A stretch of DNA of 64,000 nucleotides from Diprion similis (lineage: Eukaryota; Arthropoda; Insecta; Hymenoptera; Diprionidae). Below are positions 1 through 11,300 of this stretch, one piece after another; position 1 is the first letter of the stretch; every line of letters starts with the position of its first letter. Where the stretch lies: positions 1,327,001 to 1,391,000 of the forward strand of contig NC_060109.1 of assembly GCF_021155765.1 (NCBI RefSeq), in the 5' to 3' direction. Under the pieces are notes generated by a model, which was given only the letters and a program-made list of their open reading frames with translations, was not told the origin of the DNA and searched no databases. A program made the translations under genes and the position numbers.

Positions 1-35
1 CGTCTATTATATTAATAATAATGATAGTGATAGTG

Positions 36-36
<1 letters not shown>

Positions 37-71
<35 letters not shown>
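37..71. repeat. (AAT)n microsatellite
   Basis: About 12 uninterrupted AAT units near the left edge. Confidence 0.95.
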
Positions 72-72
<1 letters not shown>

Positions 73-490
73 GAACAAGTTAAGCACACCTGTGCAAATA
101 TATATGTAATGACGTAATTTATACAGTCGGTATAATACTATGTACGATATGGGGGTGCAGGAATCCCTTATATATTTGCCCTGGTTGGGGATCGGGGGAG
201 ACGATTATGTTAATTTAATTGCAAATACACACAGAGAGGCAAACACGTGTGTTTACTGAGGCACATTTCGGTTGGTCCGAATTCTACGCTATGCATATGT
301 ATATATATATATATATATACGTGAAATACGGTGAAAAATAACATCGATGGAAAAAATTTTATATAAAAATGTATAATACCGTTTTACTGTACACATGTAC
401 ATACATCTGAAATTCCATTCGAATCCAACCAACGATTTATCCTCACAATTTTGTTATTTTGTTGTTTTGTTCAAAAAAAAAAAAAAAAAA

Positions 491-851
491 TTCTTTCAAA
501 AGTTATTTGAGGTCAAACATCAGCAAAGGACCTCAAATAACTTTTGAAGGAGTAGATTTATCGTAAAATGACAATAGACCTTTTTTGTAGAACGTTCAAT
601 TTCCTACAAAAACATGTTTATGAATTTTCTGTACAACGCTTCGTTATCTAGTTATAAAAATCGCAAGGAGCAAGAACCATTTTTGCCATGTTATTCTTAT
701 GGAAAGTGGAAAATCGCGATTAGGCACTTCTTATTATTAAAATTAAGAGCTCCCATTTTAACAGGCGCCTTTTTTCGCTATCCTGAACAATATTTTCAGT
801 ATATTTTTCAAAAAAAAAAAAAAAAATTGTCAATTTTTTTGATACAGTCTA
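491..851 (+). mobile_element. Truncated copy of the Mutator-like foldback element (right half)
   Basis: Matches the centre and right arm of the complete copies at 5607-6255 and 21912-22539, ending in the same terminus (GATACAGTCTA). The left arm is absent; a poly(A) run abuts the break. Short frames here are translations of the element, not genes. Confidence 0.85.
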
Positions 852-1220
852 ATATAGTTGTTATACTTTTCCTCGGTAGTGTTGTATGTACAGTGTTGTC
901 GGTCGACGATATCGATGCGAGTGTATGGAAAGAAAGTGAGTAAGAAAAAGTAGTAAAAAAATAGAAGAAAAAAAAAAAGAGAAAAGAGAAAAAGAAAAAG
1001 GTAGGAGGGAGGGAGGGGGGGGGGGGGGGGCGACGGGATGGAAAAAAAAAGGCAAAGTTATCGCGAGCGACGGTCGAACGTATGAAAGAAAAAAGCTCTG
1101 GGAGATAGAGCTTGAACCTGCAAGCATGGGCAGAGGGACGAAAGAATGAGACAAGATTTGTTGACGCTTTTCAGGTATAAATAATTCCCGGTCACATGTA
1201 TACGTACATACGTTACATAC

Positions 1221-1221
<1 letters not shown>

Positions 1222-1252
<31 letters not shown>
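1222..1252. repeat. (TA)n microsatellite
   Basis: About 15 uninterrupted TA units; a shorter (TA)n run lies at about 300-319. Confidence 0.95.
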
Positions 1253-1257
<5 letters not shown>

Positions 1258-2239
1258 TATGTAACCTGCAGAGATTTCTTTGTCAACTCGGACGTCCGGA
1301 CGTCCTCTTCCCTCATCTCCGCAGAGTCCTTTTTTCCCGGATATTTCTTTAACAGGATTCAATGTCAGAGGATCGTGAATGTATACGATAATATTTAAAA
1401 AATCTCGGAAATACAGCCGTCGATAATTTTTTTCATTTTTTTTTTTTTTTTTTTTTCATTACTATTTTTCGAAAACGACGTGCTTCGAATCGGTCGGAAA
1501 AAAAAAAAAAAAAAAAAAATTCACCGCAATTAACGAAACGATTGTATTTATTCGTCACATGGAGGCGAAAATTAGTCGATAATTGTAAAAAAAATTTTAT
1601 CGCTATTTGGGTTTTGTGAGAAAAAATAATAATAACAATCACACCTACCGCAGATTTTTTAGCAACGAAATAAAAAATACAGAAAATTCAAGAAAATCTC
1701 ACTCGACTGAAAACAAATTTTCATTCCGTACGGTTTGATTTTCTTTCTATAATTCTTTCTTTTCACCGACCATATAGCAATCATATCGCAACTTTGCATA
1801 TTTTTATATTCAATTTTCCTTGTAGTTTTTCAATTCTTCGAAATCAGACTTGGAGAAAAAAAGTTTCGACGTGAAAAAAAAAAAAAACAAAAAAAAAAAC
1901 CAAAGTCCCATTCGGATATCTACAAGAAACGAGAGTTTTCTTTCAAAAATTTCGAAATTTTCTAATCACTACGAACGGTACGATTTTTGCTAGAAAACGA
2001 GTAACGGAGAGAAGTAGAAAAAAAAAAAAAAAAAAAAACGAAAGAAAAAACGGAGTATAAAAAAAAAGAATCGCCCAAAATCTTTTCGTCGATTCGTAAA
2101 TTATGAAAAATTTTTCGGAAACTAGCCTCGTTCGCGATGAAAGAAAAAAAAGAAAAAATTTATATACCTATACCTATAAATAAAATAAAATCCAAAAGAT
2201 AATTATAATACTTCGAGTCTGAGGATAAAAACTTGGATA

Positions 2240-2240
<1 letters not shown>

Positions 2241-2304
<64 letters not shown>
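2241..2304. repeat. (AAT)n microsatellite
   Basis: About 21 uninterrupted trinucleotide units. The reading frame of isoleucines on the minus strand comes from this run and is not a gene. Confidence 0.97.
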
Positions 2305-3117
2305 GTATAAGAAAATTGCGAAAGAAACGGAGAAGTTAATGTGTGTTTTTTTATTCCATTCAAGAAACGTGGATACTTCGTTTTCTTCGAACCATTAGAT
2401 CCATTCTTCGTTTCCACCTCCGTAATACTGGCCTCAATATCTCTCTATATATGTATATAGGCATATAATAACTAACGGGGAAAGGTTTTGGGCAGCCCTC
2501 TCAGATTCCAGATTCGAAATTGAACCGAGAGTTCGAGCTCCATGCTTTCTGCTTCAACCGTTTTCCGTGCAGAAAATTTCTGCATCATTTAAACCGATCG
2601 ATATTATATGTATGTATAGTGCGAAATCGTTTAAAGTGGAAAAAAAAAAAAAAAAAAAAAAAGTATAAGCGTACCTACGTGTGCAAAATGGCTAAAATTT
2701 TGTCCATACCGATGAGAAAGAAATATATTTAAAAACGCGGTAAAGAAAAGTGGCGATTTATCGTTTACAAGATATTTCATTCAACGCAGGAATGAAAATC
2801 GAAACGTTTTTTCACAATTGTAACTATCCGATCGGTGTCGCAACGGAGAAAATCAAACGATCAAATTTAAGGAATAATTTGTTTTTTTCTTTTTCCTAAA
2901 AATCTTTGAATATAAAAATGGAAATCCCCCTTGAAATAAAAATATAATAGAAACGAAGTTATTGAAGTGTAAAATCTAGATCAGCTTTCCATTTTATGCA
3001 ATCACGTAATTACATTACGTGAAATGATTTTTTTTTTATTCTTCAAAACTTAGAATTTGTCATTTTTGGGACATTTTTTTTTTTTTTTTTTTTTTTTTTT
3101 TCCAAAGAAAATTAATA

Positions 3118-3338
3118 CGCTTGAAGCAATTCGATTTCGAGAGCTTCATTGTTAATAGTTTCAGGAAAATTTTCAAAAATTTTCAACGAAATTATTGACA
3201 AAATGGCAGCACGACGCATACAAGTAGCGAACGATATGCGCCATGCCGCCATTTTGTTATTAATTTCGATGAAAAAAATTCTAAAATGTTTTTGAAACTA
3301 TAAATAATAAAGCTCTCGACCTAAAATTCCTCCAAGTG
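3118..3338. mobile_element. Hairpin (foldback) MITE of about 220 bp
   Basis: Two imperfect inverted arms of about 100 bp (3118-3220 and 3235-3338) meet at a short loop. The inner arm ends carry ACAAAATGGC motifs (near 3200 and, inverted, near 3250). There is no coding capacity. The family is unknown to me. Confidence 0.75.
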
Positions 3339-4117
3339 TTTTCACTTTCTTAAACGAGTAAAAAAAAACAAAAAAAAAAAATCCTGAAAACAGGTACGTT
3401 TTAGACCGTCCAAACTACCCCCGCCCTTAAAAAATCATTACATCAAAAGTATACGTGATAAATAATTTTTCTTACTATATTTTCATTCAGGAGCATCAAA
3501 TTTATAATGATTATATTTATTAATAAGAAGAAAAAATTTTTTTTTTTTGGCATAACAGTGTACTTAAAGTAAAAATGAAGTTAAGAATTCGACTCGTCGT
3601 TCGCTTAAATCGACGTGGAAAATCTATCAACGTGAAAATTTGATGGGAGGATATTGAGCAGCTGGGCTTTTGTAGAGTTGATATAGAATGTAGTAATTGA
3701 TAGATGCCGATTAATTAAGCAACCGCGAGTAATTTCATTACCCAGCTACCCTGTATCGGTGTTTGAATATCGGTAGAAGAGTATCTATGTGAATATCCTC
3801 ACATACACACGTACGATTCGAGCTTGCAATTATTACGCGAAGCGAAACCAGGCTGCTGATACTCGGCAACAGCATCGGCCTTTGTATACGGATAATTGAT
3901 ATCAACCACATTGCAAATAAATGTGTATTACTAACGCCTTCCTTTGTTGTTTGTTTTTTTTTTCCGATCGTTTTTTTCGAGTACGAGAAACTCACGTGAT
4001 TGGGGTTACAAGTAACGCCAAAGAATGCGAGTCAATTTTGAGTTTTGGCACCACAGAAATATCAGTGCAAAATAATACGCAATATAGTTGAGGTTAGATG
4101 TAACAAGCTCGACTCAC

Positions 4118-7100
4118 CGGAACAGCAGGAATCCCAAACCGGTGACAGCGGCTCGCCTCACATCGTCGTTGACGTCTGAAACCTGAAAACCAAAAAAAAA
4201 AAAAAAAAAAAACAAATTTTAAATTTGATTCAATTCAATTTTACATCGCGAATTTGTCGAAAGTATTTATTTCGTGAAGAAAAAACGTATCATCGTTATC
4301 TTTTAGATATAGACATTCTTCTCTTGGTGCAAAAGTTGTTGATACGTTCGACCAAAATGGCGGCCAAGGTGAAGTTTGAAAAAGCTATAATTTACAGAAT
4401 TATTCACGAAATGTCGCGAAATTTGGTAGTAAATTTTTTGCCGTCGCTTCGCATCTGCCTGATTTTTTTCAGAATTTTAACCTGCAAGATTTCGAAATGC
4501 GGAGTCATTTATCAATCGAATTGGAAGAACCGGATGATGAAATTTTCGAGATCTCTCTCTTTGTCTTCCTTTTTTCGGACACATCCATCATCGAAAGTAA
4601 TGACTTCGCGATGAAAAGATCTGTCAACATTTTTCTCTTCGCGCAAAGTTGTAGATTCGTTCGACCAAAATGGCGGCGAGTTTAAAATTTAAAAAAGCTA
4701 TAATTCCCAGAATTATCAAGGAATAACCCCGCAGTTTCGTACTTCATTTCTTGCCATCGGTTAGCATCTGCCTGATTTTTTCCAGAATTCTAGACCACCC
4801 GATTTCGGAACGCAGAGCCCTTTACCAAACGAGTTGGAAGAACCGGATGACGAAACTTTCGAGATCCTTTCAATTTTTTCGACCTTCTTCTTTCAAGCAC
4901 CGAAAATAACGGTCCGAAGTGTTCCGAGGCATAAAAGTATGAAAGAATATTACAACCGCTGTACCAAGATGTGCGCAATATAGTCAACGACAAATAATTT
5001 TTCCCCTCCTTCCATATCCCCCCCCCCTCCCCCGCCCCCCTCTTTTTCACGGAGAAGTAGAACTTTCTAACTGCACTTACCGCGACGTGTAAAAGCTTCC
5101 GTATTGCCTGGTTGTTTCCTGTTCCGCAGTAGGCCATCGCAAGGGTGTACATACCGCTTCTTCGGAGGATTGGATCCTTATCGGCAGTCGACGATGCGAT
5201 GAGCGGATCCGCTTCCTCGAGTCTACCGTACATCGTAAATGCGATACCAACAGCAAGACCACGCAGTATTTTCTCATGCTGTGTTTCGTGCGCATACTGA
5301 AAAGTAAAAAAACAAGACAACCAAAGTTAAGCTCAATTTAATTAGAGACCAAAAAAATTAAGAAAAATAAGAAACACATTCATGCATGCGTACATTAATT
5401 TCTTTTCTTTTTTTCTTAATGAATAATTAGCTCATCATATTGCGTATATACATGTGTTAACCACTTTGACGATTATTGTTTAAATTAAAAACACATGTTT
5501 CTATGAAAAAAAAAAAAAACATAGTTTTCTAAATACCATCAAAAATCTGACGTTAATTTGTCTGACATTACTTCAAATCATAATTCACTATATTAAGGAT
5601 ATATATTAGACTGTATAAAAAAATTGACTGTTTTTTTTTTTTTTTTCAATATACTGAAAATATTGTCAGGATACCGAAAAAAGGTGCCTGTTAAAATGGG
5701 AGTTCTTAATTTTAATACTAAGACGTGCCTAATCGCGATTTTCTACTTTCCATAAGAATAACATAGCAAAAATGGTTCTTGCTCCTTGAGATTTTTATAA
5801 CTAGATAACGACGCGTCGTACAGAAAATTCATAAACATATTTTTGTAGGAAATGAATCGTTCTACAAAAAAGGTCTGTTGTCATTTTACGATAAATCTGC
5901 TCCTTCAAAAGTTATTTGAGGTCCTTTGTTGATGTTTGACCTCAAATAACTTTTGAAAGAATAGATTTATCGTAAAATGACAAGATACCTTTTTTGTAGA
6001 ACGTTCAATTTCTTACAAAGACATGTTTATGAATTTTCTGTACGACGCGTCGTTATCTAGTTATAAAAATCGCAAGGAGCAAGAACCATTTTTGCCATGT
6101 TATTCTTATGGAAAGTAGAAAATCGCGATTAGGCACTTCTTAGTATTAAAATTAAAAGCTCCCATTTTAACAGGCGTCTTTTTTCGGTATCTTGAACAAT
6201 ATTTTCAGCATATTTTTCAAAAAAAAAAAATAGTCGATTTTTTTGATACAGTCTAATATATATATTTCGATTTAATTCGATTCAATTCGAGAATTCATTT
6301 CGTGAATGTATATTTGAGCCAAGGGAGCAGTTTCCGTGTCGAACAGGTGATCGTATAAAGTGAGGACAACGGCCCCCGAGGACCGACCGAGTCTCACCTC
6401 AAGTGCTATAACTACGCGGTAATAAAATTGGAATTTTTCATCTAAAAAGACACGAGGGTGGCCCTAGAGCAAACCGGTTACGTAAGTGATAGCAGAAAGC
6501 GATGATTCTTGGTGGGGAAATGCAAAAAAAAGTTTTCGATGTGAATAAAACAACAAAAAAAAATAGGAAAAGGATTAACTGCAAAAAGCTGTGACTGATT
6601 ACGATCGAGTTGTATTCAATTTTAAAGCGATATATGTTGAATAGATTTGTATTTATTTCAATGAAAAAAAAAAAAAATCAATATATCATCGCCTGTGTGG
6701 CCAATTTTCAAAGTTTGTTTGTTAATGGATTTTTGGAAAATGGATCCGTTGGAAAATGAAACCCAAAGCGATGTTCCATAAAAATGACTGAACCTGAACT
6801 TTAAAACTCGTTTTTTTTTTTTTACGTGAAATAGAATAATTAAATATAAACAAATTACTATTCAACTAAACCAGCTTCGCATATACATACTTCGATATTT
6901 ATTTGATTGATCCTTATATTATTACTTTTATTTTTCTGATTAAACTTTTCTCTGGACTGTTAATCGTACGTCTGCCATATCCTGAATTCTCGTTTCGAAG
7001 GCAAAACGCGGAAGTCAAAATGACAATCAGGTCTCTGGGGTAAATTCAACCCCTCTAAATGTTTAGACCTGCCTCGCGCTTGGGTTTATCCCAACTAACC

Positions 7101-7217
7101 GAGGTCACAAGCGAGTTTCAAACGGCGGGTCATAGCAATTAAACCTGCACACGCTGTTTCTCAAATTCAATCTATCCCTACATCCTTGATTATTTTTCTC
7201 TTTACACGGAGATACTG

Positions 7218-7260
<43 letters not shown>

Positions 7261-8079
7261 TGTTAGTAAGAAATTAAATCGAAACCAAATCAATCGACAA
7301 AAAATTGCTATACAAACGGTACAATTTTTTTGATTCCAAAAAAAAAAAAAAAAAAAAAAACTGAACACCAATATTATAATCATTTCACAAAGTTCCTTGA
7401 TTCTGCAAAATTTCTTTATTTTACTCGATAAATCAAACGAATTTGTTAAATTTTTAACGATTCATCAAGAGAAGCATCGATACGTAAACTTTTGTGAGTA
7501 ATTGAATTTCCGTATTTTTTATTATCAAATCTCGTTCCAAGAAGAAAAAAAAAGAAATCTGAAATCAAACTTTCGTTACTTTCGGAGAAAATGGTAACCA
7601 AAAATTCGTAATGAAAGAATAACGAAAAAAAAAAAAAAAGAAACAAATCAAAATTTAATACAACGTTCGAATAAACAAATGTAATTACAGCTAGAAGTTA
7701 CGAAAAAAATCTGTATACCTTCTACCCGCGTACGAAAAGCTTGCGAATAAATTTTTGCAAATATGTAGACTGCGTATTATTATTTACGTACAAACGTACG
7801 ATGCGAATTCTCTCTCTCTCTCTCTTGTTCCCTTATCGCTTTCAATCGCTTGCCTCTCTGCTATCGAAAATCGATGATAGGAATGAATCGATGAATTTTC
7901 CAGCCCTCTAATTTACCCGACATTTCGGACGTTTCAACGAGGACGATGCACGTCATGCTGCCTACGTTCACACTATACACGTAAAACCCGTTTGGACGCT
8001 GGCCAGAATTCTCTCAATTTCCCTCTCGGTGCATATTTTCCTTTTGTTATTCCCATTTTTTATTTTATTTTTTTCCAAA

Positions 8080-8112
<33 letters not shown>

Positions 8113-8253
8113 TCCTATTTTTTTTTCATTACGTTGCACGCATCGAGGGATTTTTCATTTTCCGCATTTTTACGATTCAATTAAAAATATATTTCGTCAA
8201 TATTTCATAGAAAACGAGGCTCGAAGTTCGTTTATAACATCGGTGCATCAAAA

Positions 8254-8302
<49 letters not shown>

Positions 8303-11300
8303 TATCGATAAAAGCAAAAAAAAAAAAAGAAATTCAAGCTTAAACTTTTCATTTTCTATACTATATTCATAAAGATGGTGGGAAAGAAAAACTTTCCACG
8401 TATATTATATTTTCATTCAATCGGTTCAATGACCGACGAAAGGCGGAAAGAAAAAAACAAACAAAAAAAAAAAGCGGGAATCAATTTCTTTCTATTCCTA
8501 TATTTTAATAATAATAATAATGATGATGGTAAGAACCGGAAATAAAATACGGTACGAAAAAGAGGAACCAATGAAACGTTTGAAAACGGTCCGTAACATG
8601 TCAGAAATATATATTTGCAACATATGCGACGGTCACAGGGTGGATCGTTGTACCCTTCGCGAATATCTGACACCGACCGGGAAATTCGGCTGGTTGATAT
8701 GATAAGAATAAATTACACCCGCCTGCGAGAGGTCCTATCTCAAAAATACGTGACACCCTATAGGTATATATTCTTGATATTTTATTCACCCTTTATTATA
8801 CACTTTTTGTTTATACGCGGTCATCATTTTCTATCATTATGTGTGTATATACTTTTTGATATGGCAAGGAAATATAGTGATTGTTTAAGGTGTTGATGAA
8901 TTTTTGCTGCCCCAACCACAAATCAATTTCAAATAATTCGAAAACGATTGCCTGATTTTTTCTTCAATTTATTTTATTTTTTTTTTTTTGGCAGTTTCTT
9001 AGGTATGTTTGTTATGTCTAGACTTTCTTCGATAAAGAGGAAAATTCAACGTTTCTTTAAGTTTTGACCGTGAAAAAAATTATTTACCGATTGAGGAATG
9101 TTTTTTTAGATAAATTAAATACGAGTAAAAACTAAAAACAAACAGATAATAACGAGGAAACTTTCTGAACGGAAGGAAGTTAAGAAAAAAAAAAAAAAAA
9201 AAAAAGAATAGCAAAGGTGATATCCATCTATCAATCAATCAATCAAGTAATAATCGAGTTAATGACAAAGTCATTGTTAAAACTCGCATTAAAATCCAAT
9301 GTAATCCATAATTTGTTAAATTTAAAAATATCAGATTCTTTCGGTGGCGTTATTTGATCGAGAACTAAACAATCATTCGTGGAAGAAAAGGAAAGAGCAA
9401 AATAAATCACAAATCGATCTAAGATTGTCAGTATTTTTGTCAAGAGAAAAATGTTGCACATTTTAAAGACTGGTCTAATCCTTCTCAAAGCGAAGAATGT
9501 TAACATTTTGAAAATTAAAAATATGATCAATATCTAATCTCTGTTCTCAGAAGGGCAGCAAAAAAATTTTGACTTCCCCTTTATTGACCTTTGACTTTAA
9601 AGAAAGTCTACACGTAATTCAAGATAAGGTCAAGAAATCCTTCAACATTTTTATCCTTAAAACCTTTTCTATCTTTACGATGAAGAAACGAGGCGCGGAA
9701 AACGAACGGGATAACGGTTATTCCTTATATCACGACTTTACGGGATGTTGAACCCAATGGGGATGCCATTATGGATAAGTATAGAAAAAAAGGAAAGAAA
9801 GAAAGGGGAGAAAATGAGGGGACAGAATAGAGACTCCCTTGAGAATCGAGCACTTGACATCCTCGCCGTTATTCGCCTATCCAATTGCTAAACCTGCACC
9901 GTGATTTCTAAAAACACCGAAAACATCTGACGAAAATGAACTCGAGAGTTTTTGTTAAAGTCAAACTCGATCTGTTTGTTCCTAAAAAAAAATAAAAAAT
10001 AAAAAAGAAGGATAACGGGAAGGTCTAATTAAATTATTACAAGTCCGGTGGATTGATCGTTACCTAAGACGACGAAGTTTTTTTTCTTTCAAGATCGATA
10101 GTACTTTGTACAAGAACAAGTTCGTTTCAATTTTATTTACGAAATTCCCTGACTTTTCTCGCTTTTCCAGGTTTTCCCTGTACATACAAGCCCTGTTTTA
10201 TAATTATACTTCATTCTGTGTAAAGGTTGAGTCGTTTTTTAGCCTAAATAAGTGTTTCGTTTCACCAGTTAAGGGTCTAAAATTGTCCAAACAGTGAACG
10301 TACTTGTTAAATGGCTTCTTAAGATCATTTCGCAAGGATTAAAATTCCTTCCGATCAATCCTGATGGAACTTTACATCGGTTACAATAGTATCGAGTTAT
10401 TCTTCGAATACTCACCACCACCATGTCGTGAATGGCCTGCGTAGACTTTGAACCAAGCATAACCATCCCCATAGCGATACCAGCAGCTTCGCCAGTCACA
10501 GCGTCGTCTTGATACAGATTGAACTTAAGCTGTTCGTAGACGTCTTGTCTGTGGGATCCCATCGCCGCAAGTCCAAGTCCGAGGCAGCCGCCGTGACGTA
10601 CCATCTTTGCATTAAACGTAAGAACAAAAATGAATCATATTTCCAAAGTGAAAACATCGATTCGTTCAAAATTCAGGAAAAGAGTTCAAAAATACTAATA
10701 ATCATAACAATAAATTGCAATTTACTCATACACGGAGAGCAAAATCAAGCTTTGAAACGATGGAAACATCTCAAGCTTTGAAGGCTCGGAGAGACCATCC
10801 TTTTAAAGGATGAATTCAACCTTCTAAAGCTTGGAAGGTGTTGTGCTCGAAACGCATGAAACTCATGCTTTTGCAGCAAGAACCTCGTCGTTTAGGACCA
10901 TGAATACCACCGGGCAGAAGCTTGCAGTAGCTCACGGTCCGAAAGCAAGACTTTCACGGTTCTAAACTGTGAATCTCTTGGTCTCGAGTGTTAATAAGCC
11001 GCTAGAGCAGGGAGGGGGAACGCTCGAGATTCACAGTTTCAAGCGGTGGAGTTCATGGTTTGGAGGCTTGCATCATTCCGAGCGTCTCAACGATAGACTC
11101 CATGCTTTTGGACCACGAAGTCCATGCGGCTAAAGCATGGATCTCCTCCTTCTAGCCCGTGAATAGAGTCTTGCTTTTAAACGATGAATTCACCGGTTAA
11201 ACTCGTGAAATTCATGCTTTGAAAGCATGTAAAAATTACAAGGTCCGAAAGCATGAAGGTTCATCGTTTCAAAGCTTGATTTTTCTCTCCGTGTATAAGT

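Larger units (their letters stand above)
1..4117 (-). other. Intron of Rpn2 (incomplete at window edge), low-complexity DNA
   Basis: No coding exon is visible. The stretch holds very many poly(A) or poly(T) runs of 10-22 bases, TA and AAT microsatellites, a G run of about 18 at 1015-1031, a truncated foldback element (491-851) and a hairpin element (3118-3338). Open frames here are low-complexity translations and I do not support them. It is called an intron because exon 10 of Rpn2 ends in a consensus donor at 4117 and the protein is unfinished. Confidence 0.7.
5297..10415 (-). other. Large Rpn2 intron (exon 8 to exon 9)
   Basis: 5.1 kb without a supported exon on either strand. Apart from the foldback element and microsatellites it is AT-rich with poly(A/T) runs. 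Two islands of ordinary base composition, about 6320-6480 and 6960-7150, stand out, but I recognise neither as a gene or RNA. Confidence 0.7.

Noticed and set aside
614-943. 109-codon plus-strand frame
   Set aside because: Lies in the truncated foldback element; the related copies do not keep the frame.
861-1316. 151-codon minus-strand frame
   Set aside because: Composed of proline, phenylalanine and tyrosine-isoleucine runs from the G run, poly(A) and TA microsatellite.
4225-4685. Overlapping plus-strand frames of 129 and 62 codons
   Set aside because: Fall in a tandem duplication inside an Rpn2 intron; the frame is not kept between the two copies.
8520-8896. Overlapping frames on both strands inside the large Rpn2 intron
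   Set aside because: No family likeness, no splice or promoter signals; lengths expected by chance.
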